A stretch of DNA of 16,675 nt from an uncultured Bacilli bacterium (GTDB lineage Bacteria; Bacillota_I; Bacilli_A; RF39; UBA660), in contig CANQDH010000008.1 of NCBI GenBank assembly GCA_947591565.1, forward strand, positions 1-16,675. Direction: 5' to 3'. A model generated the notes under the pieces. That model was not told where the DNA came from. It searched no databases and saw only the letters and a program-made list of their open reading frames with translations. The position numbers were made by a program, and so were the translations under genes. Shown in pieces: positions 6,719-13,794 of this stretch (the stretch's first letter is position 1; every line of letters starts with the position of its first letter).

Positions 6719-7759
6719 TTGAATAATGATGCTTCCACTTATGTTACAAACATGATGAATAATGAAAATTTTGTTGACATAAGTATTTTATTACCTTTAT
6801 TAGACCAAAGTTCATATACAGATGAAGAAAAAATTAGACTTTTAAATAAAGTACATACATATAATTTATCTATTATTAAATATTTTATCGAAGAAAATGA
6901 AAATTTAAAGAATAACTGTATACAAAATAATACATATACTAGTCCAACTAAAATACATGAACTAGCAAGTATCGATGCACCACAAATGAAACCTAATATC
7001 AACGTATCAACTTTTTATCATGATATTAAAAATATGGATAGTTATGAACAAATCGATAATTATCTCCATACAAGAATAAATCAAAGTCTTTATGCCGAAA
7101 CAATTAATTATTTAATTGCCGAATTATTAGAAGAAAAAATAACTATTAAAAAATTACAAAATGAAGAATATCATCAAACAGGTAAATATTCTCATACTTT
7201 TGATGCTGAACAAAACAAAATTGCCTTTTTATTGGATACACTATTTAAACTTAAAAGTGAAAAACCTACTGAAGAAAATAAACAAAACCATCTTATATAT
7301 TTAATGAATGAACAAAATAATATCGTTGTTTCAAGTGATTTAAAAGCCGTACCCATCGAATATTATGATTCTTTTTATCGATTACTATCTTCTATTCAAG
7401 ATGGAACCTTTAAAAATTTTAAAAGAATTGGTACCAGAAGTGACACCTTTAAAAATGTTATGATGGAAGTTAAAGAACATCAAACAAGAATTGTTTTTGG
7501 CCAAATTGATGCAAATACATACATTATTTTAACATTATTTGTAAAAAAGGTAGATACATCTAGTGATTATAAAGCCAATTTAAGAAAAATTGATAACTTA
7601 TACTATAAAATGAAAAGTCAAATTATGGATGTTTTATCAACTAATTATGATAGTTGCATACAAACAAATAAAGAAATTACCGAAAATTTATTTCAGAAAT
7701 TGTTAACCAAAAATAAAGGTGGTGATATTTATGGAAACCTTAGACCAAAAAATATCTAA
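6719..7759 (+). CDS. Unknown protein with possible RelE/HigB-like C-terminal domain
   Basis: I do not recognise this 346-residue protein. Residues 1-150 are polar and largely helical, and there is no signal peptide or membrane segment. From about residue 210 to 305 the pattern resembles the HigB/Gp49-like branch of the RelE fold. A helical segment (VPIEYYDSFYRLLSSIQDG) is followed by KNFKRIG, an MMEVKE strand in the place of the family's ELR, then TRIVFG (256-261) in the place of yRIly, a hydrophobic strand YIILTLF (268-274), and VKK at 275-277 like the FxKK of Gp49 proteins. A final helix ends near 305. This domain call rests on pattern alone. Translation starts at TTG, which may keep expression low. 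It overlaps the next gene by 29 bp, so the two are probably co-translated. Confidence 0.55.
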   Translation: MNNDASTYVTNMMNNENFVDISILLPLLDQSSYTDEEKIRLLNKVHTYNLSIIKYFIEENENLKNNCIQNNTYTSPTKIHELASIDAPQMKPNINVSTFYHDIKNMDSYEQIDNYLHTRINQSLYAETINYLIAELLEEKITIKKLQNEEYHQTGKYSHTFDAEQNKIAFLLDTLFKLKSEKPTEENKQNHLIYLMNEQNNIVVSSDLKAVPIEYYDSFYRLLSSIQDGTFKNFKRIGTRSDTFKNVMMEVKEHQTRIVFGQIDANTYIILTLFVKKVDTSSDYKANLRKIDNLYYKMKSQIMDVLSTNYDSCIQTNKEITENLFQKLLTKNKGGDIYGNLRPKNI

Positions 7760-9560
7760 ACGTATGGAAGAATTAGAAAACACTAAATTTCCATATCAAC
7801 AAGAATTAACTTTTTTCAAAATAGTTGTTGAAAACATAGATAATAATGTAGAAGTAATTAGTCATAACTCTAAAATAGAAATTAAAACAAATCATATTAA
7901 TCCAATAGCAATGGTTATTGCTTGTTATTTAATTGAAAATAAAGATGCGAATTTCAAAGTAATAGCAAATGAAATAAAAAATCAAAAAAAGTTAATACTA
8001 GATTATATAAGCGAATTAGATACACATTTTATTCTTAAAGACTTTACCTTTGATTTAGAATTTTTTAAAGGCACTATTTTGAGTGAAGAAAGATATCAAA
8101 AAGCATTACAAAGAGCTTTTGAATTAATTTTTTATTCTGCTATAAATGTCGACTTAAAATTTCATTTTGGTAAAAATATAAATATTATAAATAACTTGTT
8201 TCAAAATGATTTCGATAGTTATTTCATGATAAATGAAACAAAAACTCTTATTACCAAAAAATATAAAAATTTAAATAAAGAATATGGACAATTTGAAAAA
8301 AGGAAAACTGATGAAATTAATTCTTTAAAAGTCATTTTATATAATTTTAAAAGAGAACAAGAAAAAAAGATACCAGCATCCATTGATAAACAAATGATGG
8401 ATAATATCGAAGATTTAGATATTAAACAGGAAATCTATAAAATGATTGTATCTTACAATAATAATTACTTTATAGAAGTTTTTAAAGAAAATCAAAAACT
8501 TAAAATAAATAGTGATGTTTATATCAAATATATGTTTAAAATGATGGGACAAAATATTGATGATATTCCAGATGAATGTATGGATTTAATAAGGCAGTTT
8601 GGATCTATTGACAAAATTTCAAAAATTTTAGAGGTTCTCCGTGATAGTGATTATAAAATTATTGATTTTTATAGTAAAAGTGGTATTATGGCTTTCATCA
8701 ATACTAGTAACACTAATATTTCTTTCGTTAGCAATCTACTAAAACATGGTACAATTAGTAGTGATTTTGTTATCAGTAATCCCTTAATACTTTATCATAA
8801 AAACACTATTACGAACGAAGATGGTTTATTTTCAAAATTATCTAAGAATTATGAGCAATTTATAAAAAATGGGTTTAACATATGCTCACCACTTAATGAA
8901 GCCCTTTTAATGGATAATATCGATGATTTTATGACTAATTTTAGTCAATATGGATTAAATAAAACTCATCCATTACCAAAAGAGATAAAAAATAAGCATT
9001 TTTTTACATATATTGATTTATTTATTGAATTAGGTTTAAATGAATACATTAAAGACAATTTTTTCATTTTAAATGATCATTCTGAAGATATTATCAAACG
9101 AATCATTATTGCTAAACAAATGCAACTACAAATATTCGGTGATAACAACAACTTATTACCAAGTATACTAACAGGAAATGGTTTCTATGTAAATAATGAT
9201 AGTTTAGATAACTTTATTATAAGTGAATGCTCACATATGTTAGATACCCAAGTTGCATCACAAGCAAAGCAGATAACATGGAGTACATATGATAGCGATA
9301 ACAATATAAAATTACTAGATGCTTTCAAACAAAGTAATAACACATACGTTATTGATAATATCATTATTTCTAGAAATAAGGTTTTAAGATACTATAATTA
9401 TTTAAAACAAAGTACCTCTTTAGATGAAAAAGAATTATTAAAATTTTCATGTTTATATAACTCTATTTTAGATATTGAAGATATTCATAACATATCAAAG
9501 ACCATTGATGAAGTTTTTGAAATGAAAAAAGCCAAAGTTAAAAACTACACCTTCAATTAA
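7731..9560 (+). CDS. Large helical protein of unknown function, second gene of the operon
   Basis: This 609-residue protein matches no family I can name. It is rich in Asn, Lys, Ile and Asp, has no signal peptide and no clear membrane segment, and should be cytoplasmic. Residues about 170-215 are charged and coiled-coil-like (KKYKNLNKEYGQFEKRK). Residues about 320-445 contain loosely repeated helix pairs ending in NGFN (379-382), YGLN (407-410) and LGLN (434-437), preceded by a NPLILYHK element (350-357). The C terminus has IIISRNKVLRYYNYLK (544-559), a basic and possibly nucleic acid or protein contacting helix. The ATG at 7731 has GGTGAT 4 nt upstream; the in-frame GTG at 7719 lies within that site. 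The reading frame is intact with one start and one stop, and its composition matches its neighbour. Confidence 0.75.
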   Translation: METLDQKISKRMEELENTKFPYQQELTFFKIVVENIDNNVEVISHNSKIEIKTNHINPIAMVIACYLIENKDANFKVIANEIKNQKKLILDYISELDTHFILKDFTFDLEFFKGTILSEERYQKALQRAFELIFYSAINVDLKFHFGKNINIINNLFQNDFDSYFMINETKTLITKKYKNLNKEYGQFEKRKTDEINSLKVILYNFKREQEKKIPASIDKQMMDNIEDLDIKQEIYKMIVSYNNNYFIEVFKENQKLKINSDVYIKYMFKMMGQNIDDIPDECMDLIRQFGSIDKISKILEVLRDSDYKIIDFYSKSGIMAFINTSNTNISFVSNLLKHGTISSDFVISNPLILYHKNTITNEDGLFSKLSKNYEQFIKNGFNICSPLNEALLMDNIDDFMTNFSQYGLNKTHPLPKEIKNKHFFTYIDLFIELGLNEYIKDNFFILNDHSEDIIKRIIIAKQMQLQIFGDNNNLLPSILTGNGFYVNNDSLDNFIISECSHMLDTQVASQAKQITWSTYDSDNNIKLLDAFKQSNNTYVIDNIIISRNKVLRYYNYLKQSTSLDEKELLKFSCLYNSILDIEDIHNISKTIDEVFEMKKAKVKNYTFN

Positions 9561-9578
9561 TGACGATATTCTTTTCAC

Positions 9579-9626
9579 AAAAAAAGAAAGTTAGATTTTT
9601 CATAATCAAAGAAACTTTCTTTTTTT
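9579..9626. terminator. Bidirectional intrinsic terminator between convergent operons
   Basis: A perfect 14-bp stem (9579-9592 with 9613-9626) has a 20-nt loop, with A runs on the left arm and T runs on the right arm. It ends the rightward unknown operon (stop at 9560) and the leftward pilus operon (stop at 9626-9628) from both sides. Confidence 0.85.
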
Positions 9627-10420
9627 TATATATAAAAGATATTTAAAAAATTTTGTAAATTAAACTCTGTTAATAATAAAATAATAGTTGCGACACTAAG
9701 AAAAGGTCCAAAAGGTAAAACATGATCTTTTTTAGTTATTAAAATAATTAAGGCTACTGGTAGAGCAATAAAAGCCGATAAAAAAAGCACCATAATACTT
9801 TCTTTAAAGCCAAGAACCATACCTATAATAAACATTAATTTAATGTCTCCTCCACCCATAGATTCTTTTTTAAAGACAAAATCACCAAATAACTTAACTA
9901 ACAACATAATAACAAACGCTATAAGACCATTTAGATATGAAGAAAGAAGGCCTTTAAATCCATTTAATAAATTAAATTGTTCATTATAACCATTTAAAAG
10001 AAATATTTCTATGGAAAGGATAATAATTCCAAAAAGAATAATTTCATCTGGTATTGTTAAAGTTTGATAATCACTAATAATAATTATTAACAGTAAAGAA
10101 ATAACTGTCAATACTAGAAGTAGTTTTAATGAAAAGCCAAAAAGAAGATAAGAAGTCATAAACAATATACCTGTTGCCAATTCGAAAATAGGATAAAAGC
10201 AAGATATTTTTTGTTTACATTTTGAACATTTACGTCCAAGAAACAGCCATGAAAAGATAGGTATCAATTCATATGCTTTTAAAGTATGACCACAATTAGG
10301 GCAGTGAGATGGAGGCGTAATTATAGACTGATTGAGAGGTAATCTATACCCAACAACATTATAAAATGAGCCTAAAACAGTACCAAATATAAAGAACACA
10401 GTCGCATAATATACTTCCAT
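9626..10420 (-). CDS. Type IV prepilin peptidase (leader peptidase, A24 family)
   Basis: The 264-residue membrane protein cleaves prepilin leaders. The N-terminal domain has GSFYNVVGYRLP (17-28) and the zinc-binding pairs Cys40-x2-Cys43 and Cys65-x2-Cys68, as in PilD/ComC proteins that may also N-methylate the new N terminus. The peptidase domain carries the two catalytic aspartates, Asp117 in SDYQTLTIPD and Asp192 in GGGD, plus a conserved PFGPF (236-240). About seven or eight hydrophobic helices are visible. AGAAGGAG lies 8 nt before the ATG and overlaps the stop of the pilC-like gene 14 bp upstream, so the two form an operon. A plausible substrate is the prepilin at 226-426. Confidence 0.93.
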   Translation of the reverse strand: MEVYYATVFFIFGTVLGSFYNVVGYRLPLNQSIITPPSHCPNCGHTLKAYELIPIFSWLFLGRKCSKCKQKISCFYPIFELATGILFMTSYLLFGFSLKLLLVLTVISLLLIIIISDYQTLTIPDEIILFGIIILSIEIFLLNGYNEQFNLLNGFKGLLSSYLNGLIAFVIMLLVKLFGDFVFKKESMGGGDIKLMFIIGMVLGFKESIMVLFLSAFIALPVALIILITKKDHVLPFGPFLSVATIILLLTEFNLQNFLNIFYI

Positions 10421-10434
10421 CTTACCTACTCCTT

Positions 10435-12678
10435 CTAAATAATCTGATTATACATATTAAACATAGGTATTACAATTGATAAGACAATAAAACCTACTAC
10501 TACCGTTAAGAAAACAATTAAAATTGGTTCTATAAATGACTTAATTCTGGTTACAGAGTTCGTATACAAATCTTGATAATAAAGTGATACCTTTTTCATC
10601 ATTTCTGCAAGTTGTCCTGTTCTTTCACCAGTAACTAGCATTTCATAAGCTGGAACAGGGAAAGCCCATTGATCTTTATAGGCAGCTGATATTTTTTCAC
10701 CACGTTCAAGATTAGCAGCCGTATCTCTAACTAACATTTTATATATTTCATTATTTGTAATTTTACTAAGTATTTCAAGCGTATCCGTTATGAAAACACT
10801 ATGAGATAATAATGAACTAAATGTTTTGGTGAACATTTGAACTTCATTATAAATAATAATATTTTTTAAAACAGGTAAATGCATAGCAACCCATTGAACA
10901 GCCCATCTGAAACTTTTAACATTTCTATATAAAATCATAACAATAATGAGTAACAAAATAAGGCCAATCAATATAAAGATAATATTTTTTTGTAAGAAAT
11001 AACTTGTATTCATAACAAATAAAGTAAAACCAGGTATTTGTGATTCATCCATAGATTTATAAATGTCAACAAATTTTGGAACAACATAAAGCATTATAAA
11101 TACCATAACACCAAGAGCAAATGTGAAAACAATGGTTGGATATGTAAGGGCTGTAATCATCTGTTTTCTCGATTTATCTGCCTGTGTATAATACTCAGCC
11201 ATATCATCTAGGGCTTCAGGTAATTCTCCTGTCATTTCTGATGCTTTAATCATATTAATAAGTAACTGCGGAAAAGCTTTACCTTGTTTGTTCATAGCTG
11301 AACTAAAGTTTTCACCCATAGTTAAATCATATATCATGGCTCTAAATAGTTTTTGATAACTTTTTCTTTTGAATTGTCTTGATAAGATTCTAAGTGATTC
11401 AACAAGTGGCAATCCGGCCTTAATATATGTAGAAAGTTGGGTTAAAAAGAAGATTAAATCTTTAGTTCTAAATTTCGTATTAACCATAACAGTTCCTCTA
11501 TGAAGTAAATTAATTAATTTACTAGTTCGGATACTGTAAACCTCAAATCCTTCACTAAGTAAAAAGGAATGAACTTCAACTCTTGAAAAAGCTGGAAAAT
11601 AATCTTTAACTACTTTACCATCTGCATTTTTACCAACATATTCATAAACATTTTTTTGTGGACTTTTAACAGCATCTTCGCCATCAAAATCAAGAAGTAA
11701 AATTTGTCTATCTTTATCTTTAATATTTTTAGCATTTCGGTAAAGTAAAGTATTTTGAAAATATTTTTTAATTTTCGAAGGTAAATTATTGATACTTTTT
11801 ATAATGTCTTTAAAGCTTTTTTTAGGTAATTTTTTACCACTATATTTGTCATTAATATATGCTTCATTTTTTTTCTTTTTCTTAAATTTTGCATCACGTT
11901 TTTCTTTTCTTTTTTCAAGTTTTAGTTGTTTTGCATCTAAATCCTTTTGCTTTTTTAATTCAAGTTTTTCTTTTTTTAGTCTTTGTTGCTCTTGTTTTTT
12001 CTCTAGTTTTAATTGTTTTGCTTCTAAAGCCTTTTGCTTTTTTAATTCAAGTTTTTCTTTTTTTAGTCTTTGTTGTTCTTGTTTTTTCTCTAATTTTAGT
12101 TGTTTTGCTTCTAAAACCTTTTGTCTCTTTAAATCACGTTTTTCTTTTTTTAGTCTTTGTTGTTCTTGTTTTTTCTCTAGTTTTAATTGTTTTGCTTCTA
12201 AAACTTTTTGTCTCTTTAAATCACGTTTTTCTTTTTTTAGTATTCGTTGTTCTTGTCTTTTCTCTAGTTTTAATTGTTTAACTTCTAAAGCCTTTTGTTT
12301 CTTTTCTTCTTTTAATTTTTGTTTTTTACTTTTTGGTTTTAAAATGACCTGATTTTCGAAATTATTGTTTAAAATATTATCGCCATCAATATATTTTTTA
12401 GAGTTCATTTTTTTACTAAGACTTACACCTAATTTTTGAAATTCTAAAACGATTCTTTGTAATCCAAGGAACAAATATTTAAATAAATTAAATGGTAATG
12501 ATAGTATACAATACAATATAGTGATTAAACCAACTAAAGTATATTTACATAAATTAGATAAACACCAAAACAAACAATATATGATTGTTTTAATACCTAA
12601 AAAAATATATTTAAAAAAATATATAGGAACATTTAAAATTTGTAAAAATATACTTTTTTGTGAAGTTTTTGTCCTCAT
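10435..12678 (-). CDS. PilC/GspF-like pilus assembly platform protein with repeat-rich N-terminal extension
   Basis: The 747-residue protein is far longer than the usual 400 or so. Its C-terminal half is a standard type II secretion F protein. The N-terminal YEYVGKNADGKVVK motif is at 345-358, a first T2SF domain lies at about 405-535 (ELPEALDDMAEYY 485-497), and a second at about 612-737 (TGERTGQLAEMM 683-694). Membrane helices are near 511-535, 563-585 and 713-737. In front lie three hydrophobic 22-residue repeats (17-38, 39-60, 61-82) with KY and G recurring at identical spacing, then four 29-residue Lys/Glu/Gln-rich repeats (130-245), probably a coiled coil or a basic cytoplasmic arm. It organises assembly of pilins in the inner membrane. 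No motor ATPase gene is adjacent. The start has AAGGGG about 10 nt upstream. Confidence 0.9.
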   Translation of the reverse strand: MRTKTSQKSIFLQILNVPIYFFKYIFLGIKTIIYCLFWCLSNLCKYTLVGLITILYCILSLPFNLFKYLFLGLQRIVLEFQKLGVSLSKKMNSKKYIDGDNILNNNFENQVILKPKSKKQKLKEEKKQKALEVKQLKLEKRQEQRILKKEKRDLKRQKVLEAKQLKLEKKQEQQRLKKEKRDLKRQKVLEAKQLKLEKKQEQQRLKKEKLELKKQKALEAKQLKLEKKQEQQRLKKEKLELKKQKDLDAKQLKLEKRKEKRDAKFKKKKKNEAYINDKYSGKKLPKKSFKDIIKSINNLPSKIKKYFQNTLLYRNAKNIKDKDRQILLLDFDGEDAVKSPQKNVYEYVGKNADGKVVKDYFPAFSRVEVHSFLLSEGFEVYSIRTSKLINLLHRGTVMVNTKFRTKDLIFFLTQLSTYIKAGLPLVESLRILSRQFKRKSYQKLFRAMIYDLTMGENFSSAMNKQGKAFPQLLINMIKASEMTGELPEALDDMAEYYTQADKSRKQMITALTYPTIVFTFALGVMVFIMLYVVPKFVDIYKSMDESQIPGFTLFVMNTSYFLQKNIIFILIGLILLLIIVMILYRNVKSFRWAVQWVAMHLPVLKNIIIYNEVQMFTKTFSSLLSHSVFITDTLEILSKITNNEIYKMLVRDTAANLERGEKISAAYKDQWAFPVPAYEMLVTGERTGQLAEMMKKVSLYYQDLYTNSVTRIKSFIEPILIVFLTVVVGFIVLSIVIPMFNMYNQII
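11905..12291 (-). repeat. 87-bp in-frame tandem repeats in the pilC-like gene
   Basis: Four full 87-bp units (12291-11944) and a partial fifth (to about 11905) encode 29-residue repeats rich in KQLKLEKKQEQQRLKKEK. Units 2 to 4 are nearly identical, so copy number is likely to vary by recombination without breaking the frame. The lack of stops on the opposite strand reflects Lys and Glu codons and does not indicate a gene there. Confidence 0.92.
12433..12630 (-). repeat. Three 22-residue hydrophobic protein repeats in the pilC-like gene
   Basis: Residues 17-38, 39-60 and 61-82 align without gaps. Lys-Tyr falls at 23-24, 45-46 and 67-68, Gly at 28, 50 and 72, and Ile at 32, 54 and 76. The DNA has diverged, so the duplication is old or the pattern is selected. 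Confidence 0.75.
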
Positions 12679-12718
12679 ATCAACATAACCCCTTTAGCTT
12701 TTTTCTATTCTATATATA

Positions 12719-12746
12719 ATTATACCATAACTTCGAAATTTGTAAA
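12719..12746 (-). promoter_or_regulatory. Extended -10 promoter of the pilC-prepilin peptidase operon
   Basis: The minus strand has TTTACA (12746-12741), a 16-bp spacer ending in TGG, and a perfect TATAAT (12724-12719). Transcription should begin near 12712, about 34 nt before the start codon. Confidence 0.75.
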
Positions 12747-12770
12747 ACATTTTTTTAATGTTCATATAAT
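12740..12770 (+). promoter_or_regulatory. Promoter of the yqfQ-like gene
   Basis: A perfect TATAAT (12765-12770) has a weak TTGTAA (12740-12745) upstream with a long 19-bp spacer. Its -35 lies on top of the -35 of the divergent pilus promoter. Transcription would begin near 12777, close to the AGAAAGGAG ribosome site. Confidence 0.5.
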
Positions 12771-12791
12771 ATTTTAGAAAGGAGTATAACT

Positions 12792-13151
12792 ATGAACTAT
12801 TATAATCCTTATTTTGGAATATATCCAACCGCTATTCCAGCAAGAACTGGTTTTCTTAGAAGTCTTTTTAGTGGTGGTAGATTTAGTTTAAGTTCACTTA
12901 TGAGTGGAACTCAAAGAACACTTAATCTCATCAACCAAGCAATACCAGTTATTAAACAAGTTTCTCCTGTTATGAAAAATGCTAAAACTATGTTTAAAGT
13001 TATGAATGAATTTAAAAAAACAGATACTCCATCAAAAGAAAAAAAGACTAATAAAGAATTTAGTAGCAATAAATCAAGCATAAGTGAAACTATAGAAACC
13101 AAACAAGAAACTACTTATGAAGAAAATAATGGGCCAACCTTTTTTATGTAA
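12792..13151 (+). CDS. YqfQ/VrrA-like small protein
   Basis: The 119-residue protein has a Tyr/Pro-rich start, a Gly/Ser stretch (GFLRSLFSGGRFSLSSLMSG, 20-39), then a helical core TQRTLNLINQAIPVIKQVSPVMKN (40-63) and a polar Lys/Glu/Ser/Thr tail. The order of Gly-rich segment, TQxxLxxxQQ-like helix and xVxPxxKN resembles the YqfQ (VrrA) family, whose gene in Bacillus also lies near sigA and trmK. The function is unknown in the family. AGAAAGGAG lies 7 nt before the ATG. The last codons lie in a terminator stem and overlap the trmK stop by 8 bp. Confidence in the gene is high; the family call is moderate. Confidence 0.65.
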   Translation: MNYYNPYFGIYPTAIPARTGFLRSLFSGGRFSLSSLMSGTQRTLNLINQAIPVIKQVSPVMKNAKTMFKVMNEFKKTDTPSKEKKTNKEFSSNKSSISETIETKQETTYEENNGPTFFM

Positions 13152-13171
13152 TGTAGCCCATTATTTTTTTT
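13123..13171. terminator. Terminator inside overlapping convergent gene ends
   Basis: A 12-bp perfect stem (13123-13134 with 13156-13167) has a 21-nt loop followed by a T run on the plus strand. It encodes the C-terminal residues of the yqfQ-like gene on one strand and of trmK on the other, with both stop codons in the loop. On the minus strand the trailing sequence is TTTTCTTC, so termination there may be weaker. Confidence 0.8.
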
Positions 13172-13794
13172 AATTTTATATAAGTTTTTAATCGTAAAGA
13201 TAAATATTTTTTAGGAATATTTTTTAACTTAAATATTTCTTTATCTTGCAAATATTTTAAATAATCTTGATAAATTATTTTATTTTGAAGAATGATTGGT
13301 CCAATATAAAGTTCCATTTTATTATATTTTTGTTTACCTGGTATAAAGGAAATAATGACATAATAAATATTTTTTTCTTTTATAACCTTTTCATTTTCAA
13401 TCATAAAACCAGATTTTACCATAAACTCTCTTAAAAGATATAAATCATTATTAGACTGCAAAATAATTTTATTTGCACGCTTTGCCTTAGGATTACTTAA
13501 AATATGTTTTATTGTATGCATACCCATGCCTGATATGATAATAGTTGTATCTTCCCTCACATCTATCTTTTCAAGTCCATCACTAACAACTGTTTTAATC
13601 ATCTTTTGATAACCATATTTTTGAACATTTTTGATAGCCTTATTTAAAGCGTTTTCATTAATATCACTAGCTATACAAAAAAGATTTTTTTCTTTTACTA
13701 AATAAATATCAAGTAAGCCATGATCACATCCAATATCAATGACATTTGGCGTATCTACCATGCTAGCAATTGTTTTAAGCCTGCAAGAAAGCAT
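13144..13794 (-). CDS. trmK: tRNA (adenine(22)-N1)-methyltransferase TrmK
   Basis: The 216-residue protein transfers a methyl group from S-adenosylmethionine to N1 of adenine 22 in tRNA. The SAM-binding motif VIDIGCDHGLLDIYL spans 18-32, the second-strand acidic motif ASDINENAL 42-50, and the family's ISGMGMHTIKHIL lies at 87-99, followed by LQSNNDLYLLREFM (112-125) and an IxNExVIKExNIYYVI segment. All fit TrmK (formerly YqfN/DUF633) at nearly normal length. Its ATG overlaps the rpoD TAA by one base (TAATG), so translation is probably coupled. Its position directly after dnaG and rpoD resembles Bacillus. Its 3' end overlaps the convergent yqfQ-like gene. Confidence 0.92.
   Translation of the reverse strand: MLSCRLKTIASMVDTPNVIDIGCDHGLLDIYLVKEKNLFCIASDINENALNKAIKNVQKYGYQKMIKTVVSDGLEKIDVREDTTIIISGMGMHTIKHILSNPKAKRANKIILQSNNDLYLLREFMVKSGFMIENEKVIKEKNIYYVIISFIPGKQKYNKMELYIGPIILQNKIIYQDYLKYLQDKEIFKLKNIPKKYLSLRLKTYIKLKKIMGYIT

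Noticed and set aside
11905..12291. Regularly spaced repeats as a CRISPR array
   Set aside because: The 87-bp units are contiguous with no unique spacers, are in frame and lie inside a coding sequence.
11789..12352. Open frames of 187 and 130 codons on the plus strand, rich in Phe, Cys and Leu
   Set aside because: They run opposite the Lys/Glu/Gln repeats of the pilC-like gene; stop-free antisense frames arise from AAA, AAG and GAA codons. There is no ribosome site and the composition is not protein-like.
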